A stretch of 64,000 bases of DNA from Roseiarcus sp963805295 (GTDB lineage: Bacteria > Pseudomonadota > Alphaproteobacteria > Rhizobiales > Beijerinckiaceae). This document shows, in pieces, positions 26,057 to 35,361 of this stretch. The position numbers were made by a program, and so were the translations under genes. Every line of letters starts with the position of its first letter. Within the stretch, counting starts at the first letter, position 1. The notes beneath the pieces were generated by a model. The model did no database searches and was not told the DNA's origin. It saw nothing but the letters and a program-made list of their open reading frames with translations. The stretch is taken from positions 108,342-172,341 of the forward strand of contig CAWDTW010000058.1 of NCBI GenBank assembly GCA_963805295.1, read 5' to 3'.

Positions 26057-28594
26057 TCAGCTTCGCCGCACGGCGAGCACGGTGATGTCGTCGGACTGGG
26101 GCGCGCCGGCCGCATGGACCCTGACGGAAGCGACAATTTCACTCACCGTGTCATTGACCTCGCGACCCGCCAGCGTCGCCAGCTTTTCCTGCAGGCGGGG
26201 TTCCGAATAGAGGACCCGCTCGCGGTTCATCGCCTCGGTCACCCCGTCCGTATAGGTCACGATCATGTCTCCCGGCTCGAGGCGAACCGTGTCATCGCGG
26301 TACTCGGCCTCGGCCATCACGCCCAGCACCAGACCATCGGGCAGCGCCAGGAAGCGGCACTCGCCGTTGGCGGCCAGGATAAGCGGCGGGTTATGGCCCG
26401 CGTTCGAGAAGCGCAACTCGCCCGTTTGCAGGTTCAGGATACCGACGAACAGCGTCACGAACATGGAGCTCTCGTTGTCTTCGGACAGTGTCGCATTTAC
26501 CTGGCGCAGGATCTCGGCTGGGGTAATGCCCGGTTGCTGGCTCGCGCGCCTCATGAGCACTATGGTCATGGCCATCACCAGCGAGGCCGGCACGCCCTTG
26601 TCCGCGACGTCGCCGACATAGAAGAACAGCTGCGTCCCATCCAAGAGGCCGAAGTCGTAAAGGTCGCCGCCAACTTCTCTTGCCGGCACGAGGGTCGCGT
26701 AGAGCGAGAATTCGCTCCGGTCCGGGAAGGCGGGAAAGATCTTCTTGAGGAAGCTCATTTGGATGTCGTGGGCCACCCGCAGTTCGCTTGCGAAGCGCTC
26801 CTTCTCGGCCGTGGTTTCCCTGAGGTTCTTGATATAGGCTTGGAGGTCGCCAACCATCTTGTTGAACGCGTTGGCCAGCTCTCCAATCTCGTCGCGGGTC
26901 CCGACATTGACGCGGTAGTCCAGATCCCCGCTGCCTATGCGCGTCACGCCGGCGTCAAGCGCCACTATGGGGTCGGTGATCCCCTTCGACATCCTCATGG
27001 CGGCGAAGACGACCACGGCGGTCAAAGCAGCGAAGAGGGCCACGACCACTTCCAGCACCGAGACCAACTTTTTGTGAATATCGTCGGCAAGCCGGGTAAT
27101 GTCCCGTTCAGGCATGGATATACCGACACTCCAGAACGATTTTCCGTCGTACGAGTGAATGGAGCGGATGGGGGCGTAGGCCACATAGGTGGCGCTGTCG
27201 ACGGCGTACTCAGTGCCGATATCGCCGGCGGCCATTTTCGACCGGATAGGGCCGCCGGCTTGCGGGATGAACATGTCGGCCTTTTCCTGATCAACGAGTT
27301 CACCCCTTTCGTTCAGCAGAAAGGCGTAGCCCTTGAACTCTCCAGGGGTGCGGATAACCTTACCGCTGATGTCGTCCATGCCGATGTCCAACCCGACCAC
27401 GCCCGCCAAACGTCCTTCAGGATCGTACACGGCCTGGGAACAGGTCAGGATGTCAATGCCGTAGACGTTCAGCTTGTCGTTCTCCTTTCTTATTTCGTAA
27501 TGGTTTCCATTCTCATCCTGAAGTATCCAGCTGCCACCCCGCTCAATTGAGATGGGGCTGTTCACGCTAAGGATAAGCTGCCGGCTCCCGAATGCCGACG
27601 CCAGGCTGGGAGAAACCTTGTCGCCTATCTGACTCTCGAGTTTGGTGTCGAGGGCAAACAGCAACTCTCCCCCGCTCCAGTTGGCATATTTGGTCCACGA
27701 CGCGCTGTCACGGCCAACCGCGTCGCGGTACCAGGGGCGGATTCTCGGGTCGTACCCCGAGTAAACGTCCAGACCGGTCTTGCCTTGCCGCACCGAGAAT
27801 ATGCGGTCGCTATTGTCGTCCGGTATCACCCACCTACCGCCCGGCTCGATGGGTGAAACCATGGCATGCCGGGACAGCGCCAGGCCATTTTCGCTGAATG
27901 CCTGCCACAGTTGCCCGGAAATCTCACCTCCCTTGTTCAGAAGCTGCGCAAATGCCGGCTCAAGGGTGAATTGGAAAGAATCCAACTCTTCGGGGCTCCA
28001 GGGAAAGTCCCGGAAAACGCCGGATTGCGTCCCATAGTAAATTTCCTCCAGGTTCGGATCGTTTTTTTTGACTAGGACAAACAACTTGTCCAGATTGCTG
28101 GTAAGGTCCAACTCAGGTTGGGCGGTCGCCATGGAGACGCCGGGCGCCAGGGCGTAGACGGAGGCGGCAGCGGGATCGTCCGGCTTCTCGGCGGGGGAAT
28201 AGGATCGCGCGTGGCCGAAGGCAGCGGGGTCGCGCAACAGCGCCTCGGCGAAAAACGCAACCATCCGCGTTTCCACTTCAACATTGTCGAGCATGGCATT
28301 GGCAATGGCGGCTTGCCGTGTGGCCGCCCGGAGGAGGTCTTTATCGGCTTCTTGCTTGAGTTGCGATTTGACGTACTCCTGCACATCCCCCATCCGGGCG
28401 CGGTTGATCGCTACAATAACGATCAGCGGACACAACGACAGCGTCAGCAGCGCCAGCAGAATCTTGGTCTTGATGGATCGGCGTTTCAGCTTCGGCTGCG
28501 AAGGCCGGGCTGGCGAGACCTCAGTCATGGCCTGGCCTGAAGATGTTGAGATTGCGGTCGCCCTCGCGGCAGGAGTTGAAGCGTTATCGTTCAT
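26057..28594 (-). CDS. Membrane-bound RsbU/SpoIIE-type serine phosphatase with sensor and HAMP domains
   Basis: Input phosphatase of a partner-switching system: it would dephosphorylate a STAS antagonist in response to an external cue. ATG 28594 follows the anti-sigma stop by one base, with AGGA upstream, and gives 845 residues. Order: membrane span about 43-66 (ILLALLTLSLCPLIVIVAIN); a large periplasmic Cache-like region; a second span (EVVVALFAALTAVVVFAAM); a HAMP linker (ITDPIVALDAGVTRIGSGDLDYR); then the PP2C/SpoIIE domain with the metal-binding REVGGDLYDF, GDVADKGVPASL and QSDDITVLAV. Residues 6-19 derive from a duplicated piece of the preceding gene. Codon use is less GC-extreme than neighbouring core genes, suggesting transfer. 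Confidence 0.88.
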   Translation of the reverse strand: MNDNASTPAARATAISTSSGQAMTEVSPARPSQPKLKRRSIKTKILLALLTLSLCPLIVIVAINRARMGDVQEYVKSQLKQEADKDLLRAATRQAAIANAMLDNVEVETRMVAFFAEALLRDPAAFGHARSYSPAEKPDDPAAASVYALAPGVSMATAQPELDLTSNLDKLFVLVKKNDPNLEEIYYGTQSGVFRDFPWSPEELDSFQFTLEPAFAQLLNKGGEISGQLWQAFSENGLALSRHAMVSPIEPGGRWVIPDDNSDRIFSVRQGKTGLDVYSGYDPRIRPWYRDAVGRDSASWTKYANWSGGELLFALDTKLESQIGDKVSPSLASAFGSRQLILSVNSPISIERGGSWILQDENGNHYEIRKENDKLNVYGIDILTCSQAVYDPEGRLAGVVGLDIGMDDISGKVIRTPGEFKGYAFLLNERGELVDQEKADMFIPQAGGPIRSKMAAGDIGTEYAVDSATYVAYAPIRSIHSYDGKSFWSVGISMPERDITRLADDIHKKLVSVLEVVVALFAALTAVVVFAAMRMSKGITDPIVALDAGVTRIGSGDLDYRVNVGTRDEIGELANAFNKMVGDLQAYIKNLRETTAEKERFASELRVAHDIQMSFLKKIFPAFPDRSEFSLYATLVPAREVGGDLYDFGLLDGTQLFFYVGDVADKGVPASLVMAMTIVLMRRASQQPGITPAEILRQVNATLSEDNESSMFVTLFVGILNLQTGELRFSNAGHNPPLILAANGECRFLALPDGLVLGVMAEAEYRDDTVRLEPGDMIVTYTDGVTEAMNRERVLYSEPRLQEKLATLAGREVNDTVSEIVASVRVHAAGAPQSDDITVLAVRRS

Positions 28595-28655
28595 GTCATA
28601 TCCTGACCGCGAAGATGTTGAGATTGCGGTCGCCCTCGCGGCGGTAGTCGAAGCG
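28540..28655. repeat. 45-base direct duplication (71-base offset) at the kinase/phosphatase junction
   Basis: GAAGATGTTGAGATTGCGGT (28540) recurs at 28611, with near-identity over about 45 bases. One copy encodes the end of the kinase (YRREGDRNLNIF). The other, in a different frame on the same strand, encodes the N-terminal TPAARATAISTSS of the phosphatase. This is a short tandem duplication that built or moved a start region. Confidence 0.8.
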
Positions 28656-29039
28656 GTCCACTCCTTGAGTGGCGAGAAAGATCCCCAAGCCGCCAATGGT
28701 CCGCTCTTCCAGAGGCTTGGCGAGATCTTCCGCCTCCGGCATTTGCATCGTGCGCGGATCGAAGGCCGGCGCACGGTCCTCAAGGGTGATGACAAGCGCG
28801 CCATCCTTGACCTCGCCGCCGATCGATATGACCGCCGAAGCGCCGACGTCCTTGTATCCGTAGGAAATGATGTTGGTGGCGATTTCGTCCACCGCCAGTT
28901 GCAGGGTGTAGGCCCTCGGCTCATCGATCCCGGCGCCGTCTGCGGCTTCCTTCACATAGCGGCGAAGCTCCGCAAGGGAATCCAGTACGGCTGGCAGCGA
29001 GCGCTTTTCCATGTGAGGAGGCCCGCTACTCGGGCGCAT
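28596..29039 (-). CDS. Anti-sigma factor serine kinase, RsbW-like (HATPase)
   Basis: GHKL-type kinase that would bind a sigma factor or other target and phosphorylate a STAS antagonist. The 147-residue frame (start ATG 29039, overlapping the STAS stop, with AGGA upstream; ATG 29012 is an alternative) has the N-box QLAVDEIATNIISYGYKD, the G1 box EDRAPAFDP and the G2-like GGLGIFLATQGVDRFDYRR. It is coupled to the phosphatase (TGA, one base, ATG). No sigma-factor gene lies in the cluster, so the downstream target is unknown. Confidence 0.87.
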   Translation of the reverse strand: MRPSSGPPHMEKRSLPAVLDSLAELRRYVKEAADGAGIDEPRAYTLQLAVDEIATNIISYGYKDVGASAVISIGGEVKDGALVITLEDRAPAFDPRTMQMPEAEDLAKPLEERTIGGLGIFLATQGVDRFDYRREGDRNLNIFAVRI

Positions 29040-29349
29040 AGGTGTCCTGAAGATGGACGCTATGGTGAAAGCCGCTCATTTTCAGGGTGCTCAAGACCGG
29101 CCCGCGGCTACCGATCACGTAGAGCGATACGCCGGGCCCCATCTTCTGGCGGGCGAAGATCAGCACCCGCAGGCCCGCGCTGGCCATGAATTCGAGTTCG
29201 CCCATCAGCAGCACCAGCCGCTGGGGCTTCGCCTCGGCCACTTTCTCGATCGCCTCCTTGAACTGAGGCGCCGTGGCGGCATCCAGCTCCCCCGACAAGG
29301 CGATGGTGGCCTCGCCGGGGCCTTCCTTGACCGAAATGTTGAGTGCCAT
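29026..29349 (-). CDS. STAS-domain anti-sigma factor antagonist (RsbV-like), first copy
   Basis: A 107-residue single STAS domain: MALNISVKEGPGEATIALSG, a central ELDAATAPQFKEAI and the phosphorylation-loop stretch LEFMASAGLRVLIFARQ, with the conserved Ser before AGLR. Unphosphorylated, such proteins sequester the HATPase kinase encoded immediately downstream. AAGGAAATAG precedes the ATG. The stop overlaps the kinase start. Confidence 0.88.
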   Translation of the reverse strand: MALNISVKEGPGEATIALSGELDAATAPQFKEAIEKVAEAKPQRLVLLMGELEFMASAGLRVLIFARQKMGPGVSLYVIGSRGPVLSTLKMSGFHHSVHLQDTYAPE

Positions 29350-29428
29350 GTCTATTTCCTTTTCGCATCTGGCGGCGGTAACGGATCAACGTGCTTTGGC
29401 CCGGTCTCGCCGCCGGCCACATGCCGCA

Positions 29429-31615
29429 TTAATGCCCCGCGGGTCTGCCCACCAGGATCATTACCGATCGTCCTCCCACAATGCAGCCGGCCTGTTCCGT
29501 CAGTTCCGGCTCTTTGCCCGGCTCGAAGACGTCCTCCGGCGATGGCATGCCTGTGTTCGCGAAGACGCGCCACCGGATCCCGTCCGGTAGGCGCGGCAAT
29601 TCGAACGGTAGCGCCTCCCAATACATGTTCATCGCGACATAGAGGAAATCGTCCCTCGCCGTGCCGGCCTCGCCATGCCGCCCGGACAGCATGAACGCGA
29701 GCACCCTGCCGCCCCAGTCCGGTTGCCAGGGCCGGGTGCCGTGCCAGGACATGTCGCTATAGCCGCCGCCAGTGTCGCCGTAGCGGAAAAACTCCTGGTT
29801 CCGCAGCACCGGATGCGCCCGGCGGAACGCGATCATGTTCTTGACGAAACGGAAATGCTCTTTGTTCCGGTCGTGCAAGGACCAGTCCAGCCAGTTGATC
29901 TCGGTGTCCAGGCAATAGGTATTGTTGTTGCCGAGCTTGCTCTGGGCGACTTCGTCGCCCATCAGGATCATCGGCACCCCCTGGCTGACCAGCAGCATCG
30001 CCATGGCGTTCTTCATCTGGCGCCGGCGCAAGGCGAGGATGCCGGGATCCGTCGTCGGGCCTTCCCAACCGCTATTCCAGCTGGCGTTGTCGTTGGCGCC
30101 GTCTCTGTTCTCCTCGCCATTGGCCTCGTTGTGCTTGTCGTTGTAGGAAACCAGGTCGGCGAGGTTGAAGCCGTCGTGGCAGGTCACGAAATTGATCGAC
30201 GCCGTCGGCCCGCGCCCCTGGTACATCTGCGGCGAACCCTGGATCGCCTGGCTCATGGCCCCGGTTTCGCCGGCGTCGCCCTTGAGGAAGCGGCGCACGG
30301 TGTCGCGATACTTGCCGTTCCATTCCGCCCACCGTCCGTAGGCCGGGAACGAGCCAACCTGGTACAGCCCGCCCGCATCCCACGCCTCGGCAATCAGCTT
30401 GCATTTGCCGAGGATAGGATCGAACGCCAGCGCCTCGAGCAGCGGCGGGTTGGCCAGCGGCGCCCCCCACGGGTCGCGGCCGAGCACGGAGGCCAGATCG
30501 AAGCGGAAACCGTCAATGTGGTACTGCGAAGCCCAATAGCGCAGCGCGTCAAGCACCATGTCGCGCACGATGGGGTTGTTGCAGTTGAGCGTATTGCCGG
30601 TGCCGCTGAAGTTGTAGTAATAGCCCTCCGGGGTCAGCATATAGTAGGTGGCGTTGTCGATGCCGCGATAGGAAATGGTCGGCCCCTGCTCGTTGCCTTC
30701 GGCCGTGTGATTGAACACGACGTCAAGGATGACCTCGATGCCGTTGCGATGCAGCTCCTTTACCAGGGTCTTCAGTTCATCGCCGACCATGGTGCCGTCT
30801 CGCATCCGGCCGGTGGCGGCAAACCCAGCCTTGGGGCTGAGGAAGCCGACGGTGCTGTAGCCCCAGTAATTCATCTTGGCCCAGCGGCCCTGCGTCGCGT
30901 CCCAGCGGCTGTTCTCGAATTCGTCGAACTCATAGACGGGCATCAACTCGACGCAGTTCACGCCGAGTTCCTTCAGGTAGGGGATCTTCTCCCGCATGCC
31001 CGCGAAGGTGCCGGCGCCGACGGCGTCGAGCGCCGAGGACGGATGACGCGTGAAGCCGCGCACATGCATCTCGTAGACGACCAGATCCGCAAGCGGGATC
31101 TCCAGCGGGCGATCGCCCTCCCAGTCGAAGTCGTCGAAGATGACGCGCGAGCGGTGCTGGAACGGGGCGTTCCAGTCCGGTGTTTGTCCCCATACATCCC
31201 GCCCGCCGATGGCGGCGGCGTATGGGTCCATCAACACCTTGGCGGGGTCGAAACGGTGCAGCGCCGGCTGCCCCGCCCGCGCGCCGGGAAAGCCGCTGTC
31301 CATGCGGAAGCCGTATTCGATGGCCTCGTGATCCAGATCCAGCACGGTCATGTTGAAAACATTGCCGATGCGGAACTCGCCCCAAACCGGCTCCTGGGTC
31401 AGCGCCTTCGTGAACATGCCGCGGAACGGGATTTCGACGGTTGGCGTATCCGCGCCCTTCTCGAAGATGACCAGGACGCAGTAGTTGGCGTGATGTGAGA
31501 ACACCGAGAAATTGACCCCGCCCGCCACCAAGGAGGCGCCGAACGGATAGGGCTTGCCGGAGCGTATCTTGTAGCCCTGGTATTCGTGGGTGGGATGGAC
31601 ATCGATACGTTCCAT
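29429..31615 (-). CDS. glgX: Glycogen debranching enzyme GlgX (isoamylase type)
   Basis: Hydrolyses alpha-1,6 branches in phosphorylase-limited glycogen. The 728-residue protein has an N-terminal CBM48-like domain (GKPYPFGASLVAGGVNFSVF) and a GH13 barrel with the nucleophile region IDGFRFDLASVLGRD, the acid/base region LIAEAWDAGGLYQVG and FVTCHDGFNLADLV. ATG 31615 lies 2 bases after the upstream STAS gene, so expression is tied to the partner-switching proteins rather than to a glg operon. No glycogen synthase or phosphorylase gene is present in the window. Confidence 0.93.
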   Translation of the reverse strand: MERIDVHPTHEYQGYKIRSGKPYPFGASLVAGGVNFSVFSHHANYCVLVIFEKGADTPTVEIPFRGMFTKALTQEPVWGEFRIGNVFNMTVLDLDHEAIEYGFRMDSGFPGARAGQPALHRFDPAKVLMDPYAAAIGGRDVWGQTPDWNAPFQHRSRVIFDDFDWEGDRPLEIPLADLVVYEMHVRGFTRHPSSALDAVGAGTFAGMREKIPYLKELGVNCVELMPVYEFDEFENSRWDATQGRWAKMNYWGYSTVGFLSPKAGFAATGRMRDGTMVGDELKTLVKELHRNGIEVILDVVFNHTAEGNEQGPTISYRGIDNATYYMLTPEGYYYNFSGTGNTLNCNNPIVRDMVLDALRYWASQYHIDGFRFDLASVLGRDPWGAPLANPPLLEALAFDPILGKCKLIAEAWDAGGLYQVGSFPAYGRWAEWNGKYRDTVRRFLKGDAGETGAMSQAIQGSPQMYQGRGPTASINFVTCHDGFNLADLVSYNDKHNEANGEENRDGANDNASWNSGWEGPTTDPGILALRRRQMKNAMAMLLVSQGVPMILMGDEVAQSKLGNNNTYCLDTEINWLDWSLHDRNKEHFRFVKNMIAFRRAHPVLRNQEFFRYGDTGGGYSDMSWHGTRPWQPDWGGRVLAFMLSGRHGEAGTARDDFLYVAMNMYWEALPFELPRLPDGIRWRVFANTGMPSPEDVFEPGKEPELTEQAGCIVGGRSVMILVGRPAGH

Positions 31616-31617
31616 AT

Positions 31618-31950
31618 TCAGCCCATCCCCAAAATGGCGTCCTGCACGCTGTCGCTTAGAACGAAGAACGGCAGGAATCCGGTGGCGGCCATGCTCCTGC
31701 GGATGTCCTGGTTGACCTGCGCCAAGACCACTTTCGCGTCCTTGGACTTGGCCTCCCGGTAGATCAGCAGCATCGTGCGCAGACCGGCGCTGGACATGAA
31801 GGCAACCCGTTCCAAACTCACGACGATGCGGGAGCGGGGTTTCACGAGGTCAAGCACCCTGGCCTGGAATTCTGGCGCCGTTTTGCCGTCGATGTCGCCC
31901 ACAAGCTCGACCAGGACGATGTCGCCCTCGTTGCGCACATCCACTTGCAT
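31618..31950 (-). CDS. STAS-domain anti-sigma factor antagonist, second copy
   Basis: 110 residues, MQVDVRNEGDIVLVELVGDIDG to ILGMG, with the phospho-loop VAFMSSAGLRTMLLIYREA. It differs substantially from the first STAS protein 2.3 kb downstream, so the cluster has two distinct antagonists for one visible kinase. The ATG overlaps the stop of the epimerase gene (ATGA), and glgX follows after 2 bases. This arrangement supports one polycistronic message. Confidence 0.88.
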   Translation of the reverse strand: MQVDVRNEGDIVLVELVGDIDGKTAPEFQARVLDLVKPRSRIVVSLERVAFMSSAGLRTMLLIYREAKSKDAKVVLAQVNQDIRRSMAATGFLPFFVLSDSVQDAILGMG

Positions 31951-33777
31951 CAGGGCCTCCCTTGCGGCTGCAGCAGCACCCTCACTTGGACGCGTCTGTC
32001 GGTTTGAGGCAGATTCACGGTCATGCGCACGCTGTCGAAGTCGCTATACGGCTGACCGTCCACCCAGACCTTCTCCAGCCGCACACTCCTCGGCGGGAGG
32101 ATATCCGGCGTGACTCGCAGGATGTTGTTCCTGAAGCCTCCGGGCATCGGCTTGAAGTAAAGCTCGAGGGGCTGCCGGGTGATCAGCAGGTTGGTATAGA
32201 CCTGCGCCAGGTAACACAGCTCGAAAGAGTGGTAGCCGCTCATGGAGTGGCTGCCTTTCAGACGCTCCGTGCCCATCAGATAGGGCACGCCGTTCGCCAG
32301 CACGTTGAAATACACTGCTCCCTCGTCGTGGTCGAGGAAGAAGCTGTTGTAGAACGCCGACGACTCCCGCGCGATCCTCAAGTATTGCTCACCGCCAAGC
32401 ACGCCGCGCAGGATGAGAAAGGCAAGAATGCCCTGCTCCTGCTGCCACCAGGCCTTGCGATCGTGGAAGCCAAAGCGGTGCCTTTCCTCGTTCGGGCCGA
32501 GCTTGCGCTCCATCACGTCATACCAGCCGCCGCGCTGCGGGTCGCCGCCGATGGCGGGCATGACCTCGGCGATCTTGCGCGCGAAGGCCTCGTATTCCGG
32601 CTTCGGCCGCTCGCTATGCATGCGCATGAGGTTCCACGCGATCTTGAGGTTGTGGCCGATCACGCCCCGGTTCTGCTGCCACATGTGGGTGTAATCGTGG
32701 CTCCAGTCCTCGAAGAATTTTTCCTGAACGAACGGGCTATTGTCGTAGTCCGGAAAGTACTTGGCTATGGTGTCGAAGGTAGCTTCCAGCATCCGGCCAT
32801 AGCGCTCTTCGCCAGTGGCCAGATAAAGGTTGATCAGATACGCCGGGGCGTGGTCGCCGACCGAGTTCCAGTTCTTCTTGGCCCGGTTCTGGCCTAGGGA
32901 TTCGCTGCGCGGATCCAGCGTGATCGGATCGATGTGGGAGAAATACCCGCCCAGCTCCTTGTCCAGAAAGAAGCGGTCGAACAGGTCAACCGTCATTTCA
33001 GCGTCGTTGAGGATTCGCGGGTCGCCGGTGATGCGGTAGGTTTGGGTGGGACCGGCCAGCGCGTAGATCTGTTCGTAGGCCGGGATGGCGTCGAAGTCGT
33101 CGCCGAACTCCGAGGCGAATATCTTGGTCTCCTGTCGGCCGGCCACGTCGATGCCGTGGTACCAGTAGACGATGTTTTCGTCCGAGTCAGTAGAATCGCA
33201 TGTGCTCGCGAAGATAGTCGGTTCCCTTCTCTGCGCCCTCCAGGAAGCGTTCGTCGCCGGTCATCATGTAGGCGGTCGCGAAACCGTACACCAGGCGCGA
33301 GATGGTGTCGGTTTCCTGGCGGTATTGATCCTTGGGCTTTTCCCCGGTGACCTTGATGGTGGTGCGGTAGTTGTCATAGTTGATTTCATCGCCACCGAAC
33401 TGGGCAAGCAGATAGAACTCTCCCAGAGCCCGAATCTGCCTCACCCACCAGTCCCGCTTCTCGAAATGGTATTCATCCGGTCTGGCCCCAGGGAAGACCA
33501 AGTATTGCGCCACGAAATTGAACCCGCCACCTTCGTTATAGAAAGCGCCATAGACGAACAGGAACCGCCCTGGCGACAGCATGCTGCGCATCTGGTCCTT
33601 ACACCATTGCCGCGGCTCGTTCAGGTTGTTCGCAATCCAGGCGTATGAGTTGGGCCCGAACTTGACGCTGAACTCCCGCCCATCCGAGGTCCTGATACGG
33701 AAGCTGTCAATTTCTTTGTCGTAACCCACCACATAGCCGGCGATTGTGTCGGAGAATGAGAAGTTGATCGTGTCCAT
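31950..33777 (-). pseudogene. AGE-family epimerase/isomerase-like protein with N-terminal extension, single-base frameshift
   Basis: The product resembles N-acylglucosamine 2-epimerase/cellobiose epimerase barrels: GTDYLREHMRFY, YWYHGIDVAGRQETKIF, NWNSVGDHAPAYLINLYLATGEERY, DWSHDYTHMWQQNRGVIGHNLK, RKAWWQQEQGILAFL and GSHSMSGYHSFELCY show the (alpha/alpha)6-type repeats. An unusual N-terminal domain of about 110 residues (IAGYVVGYDKEIDSFRIRTS and on) precedes it. The frame breaks at about 33189, where one extra base lies between MRFY and DSDENIVYWYHG. Repairing it gives one protein of about 608 residues. It lies between a GMC oxidoreductase relic and the STAS gene. Confidence 0.78.
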
Positions 33778-33814
33778 TTCTAGCCCCTTGTCCCTGCAAT
33801 TAAGCCGACATTCT

Positions 33815-34083
33815 TCAGAAGTCGCGGCTCAGGATGTTCTCGACACAGCGTTCGGCCAATGCTGCGATCGTCCGAGCCGGATTGGTGGCCGCCGTGCAAC
33901 CATTCGGCGCCATGGCCCCATCGACGACGTAAAGACCCTCATCCGAAATTCTCCAGGTGGAAACCTCGGCGAGGCGTAGGTTGCCGCCGGTGCCTGCCTT
34001 TTGCAAGACGGAAGCGTCGCTGTGGTTTTGCAGATGCGCTTCGGAGGGTGTCGGCTCCCGGTTGCGAGCCGAATAATGGCGAA
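33815..34083 (-). pseudogene. GMC oxidoreductase, C-terminal fragment truncated at IS1595
   Basis: The frame is open from the IS1595 junction (34083) to a stop at 33815. It encodes RLAEVSTWRISDEGLYVVDGAMAP followed by GCTAATNPARTIAALAERC, the FAD-binding/catalytic C-terminal signature of glucose-methanol-choline oxidoreductases. The N-terminal dinucleotide-binding domain is gone. Beyond the insertion sequence the flank does not continue the protein, so a deletion also occurred. It was the first gene of the operon, and its loss may have removed the original promoter. Confidence 0.75.
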
Positions 34084-35233
34084 GGCTCTATTGGCGTTTA
34101 GTATTGATTTCGGGCTATTCTTGGCGCGTCTGATTCGAGGAGGCGTTGGTGGAGAGCCCGGAATTTGAGGATTGGCTGGGCGGGATCGGTAGGTTGACCC
34201 CAGCGCAGCGGCGACAGGCGGTGAAGGCGCTTTGCAAGGCCGATGAGGACGTTGCGTCGGGCTTTGGCGAACCGGTCGAGGCGGCGGCTCGAGGATCGGA
34301 GGACGCGCCGGCGGCGCTTGCCGAGGGGGACGCGCGCAAGCAGCGCCGGGTTCGCGAGGACGCGCTGGGGGACATCGGCCAGGCGAAGGTGGAACGCCGG
34401 GGTTGCCCCCATTGCGCGGGGCGCGACATCGTCGCCTGGGGACGGGCGAACGGTCTGGCGCGCTCCCGCTGCAAGAGCTGCGGGCGCACGTTCAACGCCC
34501 TGACGAAGACGCCGATGGCGGGGCTGCGCAAGAAGGAGCAATGGCTCGACCACGCCCAGGCGATGATCGAGGGAACCAGCGTGGCGAAGGCCGCCGAACG
34601 TTGCCACGTCCACCCCACCACGGCCTTCCGCTGGCGACACCGGTTTCTCGGCTCGCCCGCGCTGGACAAGCCCAAGACGCTGAGAGGCATTGTCGAGGCG
34701 GACGAGACGTTCATCCTCGAATCGTTCAAGGGCCGCAGGTCCGGTCTTCCCCGCCCGCCGCGCAAGCGGGGCGGCAAGGCCAAGCACCCGGGCCTCTTCT
34801 TCGAAAACATCCCGATCCTGGTGGCGCGCGACCGCGAGGGCGCAACCACCGACGCGGTGTTGCCCAATGTCGACCGCGCCTCGATCGCGGCGGCGCTGGA
34901 CGGCGTGGTCACGCCCGCCAATCGGTTCGTCTGCGACGGCGGAAAGGCGATCGTGGCCTTCGCCCACAGGGCGAAAATCCCGGTCCATGTCGTTCCCGCG
35001 CCGGGCAAGCCCAGCCCCGAGGCCCCCGACCTCCATATCAACAACGTCAACGCCTATCACGGCCGGCTCAAGGAATGGATGCGCCGCTTCCACGGCGTCG
35101 CCACCAAGAACCTGCCCAACTATCTCGGATGGAGACGAGCGCTCGAGGCATGGGGAGACCAGGCCACTCCGCAAAACTGGATCCTCGGCGCCATCGGGAT
35201 GGGGCCTTATCAACAGATAACGTCATAAGAGCC
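34084..35233 (+). mobile_element. IS1595-family insertion sequence with 8-bp target duplication
   Basis: 1150 bp with imperfect inverted ends (GGCTCTATTGGCGTTTAGTA at the left; GGCTCTTATGACGTTATCTG as complement at the right). It is flanked by the perfect 8-bp direct repeat ATGGCGAA at 34076-34083 and 35234-35241, the duplication size usual for IS1595. The ends and gene are intact, so this is a recent and possibly active insertion. Confidence 0.92.
34146..35228 (+). CDS. IS1595-family transposase
   Basis: 360 residues from TTG 34146 (GTG 34149 is also possible). An N-terminal zinc ribbon, CPHC...CKSC (RGCPHCAGRDIVAWG, SRCKSCGRTFNALT), is followed by a helix-turn-helix (AKAAERCHVHPTTAFRWRHR) and the ISXO2-type DDE domain (TLRGIVEADETFILES, FVCDGGKAIVAFA, NNVNAYHGRLKEWMRRFHGV). 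It is complete and fills the element. Confidence 0.92.
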   Translation: MVESPEFEDWLGGIGRLTPAQRRQAVKALCKADEDVASGFGEPVEAAARGSEDAPAALAEGDARKQRRVREDALGDIGQAKVERRGCPHCAGRDIVAWGRANGLARSRCKSCGRTFNALTKTPMAGLRKKEQWLDHAQAMIEGTSVAKAAERCHVHPTTAFRWRHRFLGSPALDKPKTLRGIVEADETFILESFKGRRSGLPRPPRKRGGKAKHPGLFFENIPILVARDREGATTDAVLPNVDRASIAAALDGVVTPANRFVCDGGKAIVAFAHRAKIPVHVVPAPGKPSPEAPDLHINNVNAYHGRLKEWMRRFHGVATKNLPNYLGWRRALEAWGDQATPQNWILGAIGMGPYQQITS

Positions 35234-35361
35234 ATGGCGAATTTTCTGTCATCAAGACGCCCGTCTCCCTTGGTTTCTGATGGAAAGCGTGACAACTGAA
35301 CCTAAATTCGGCGGTTTGGGTGTTTTCCGCGGGGTGAGAATCATTCATTTTCATATGCATG

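Noticed and set aside
29675..31498. 607-codon plus-strand frame opposite glgX
   Set aside because: The minus strand encodes a complete GlgX with catalytic motifs; the opposite frame has no recognisable domain.
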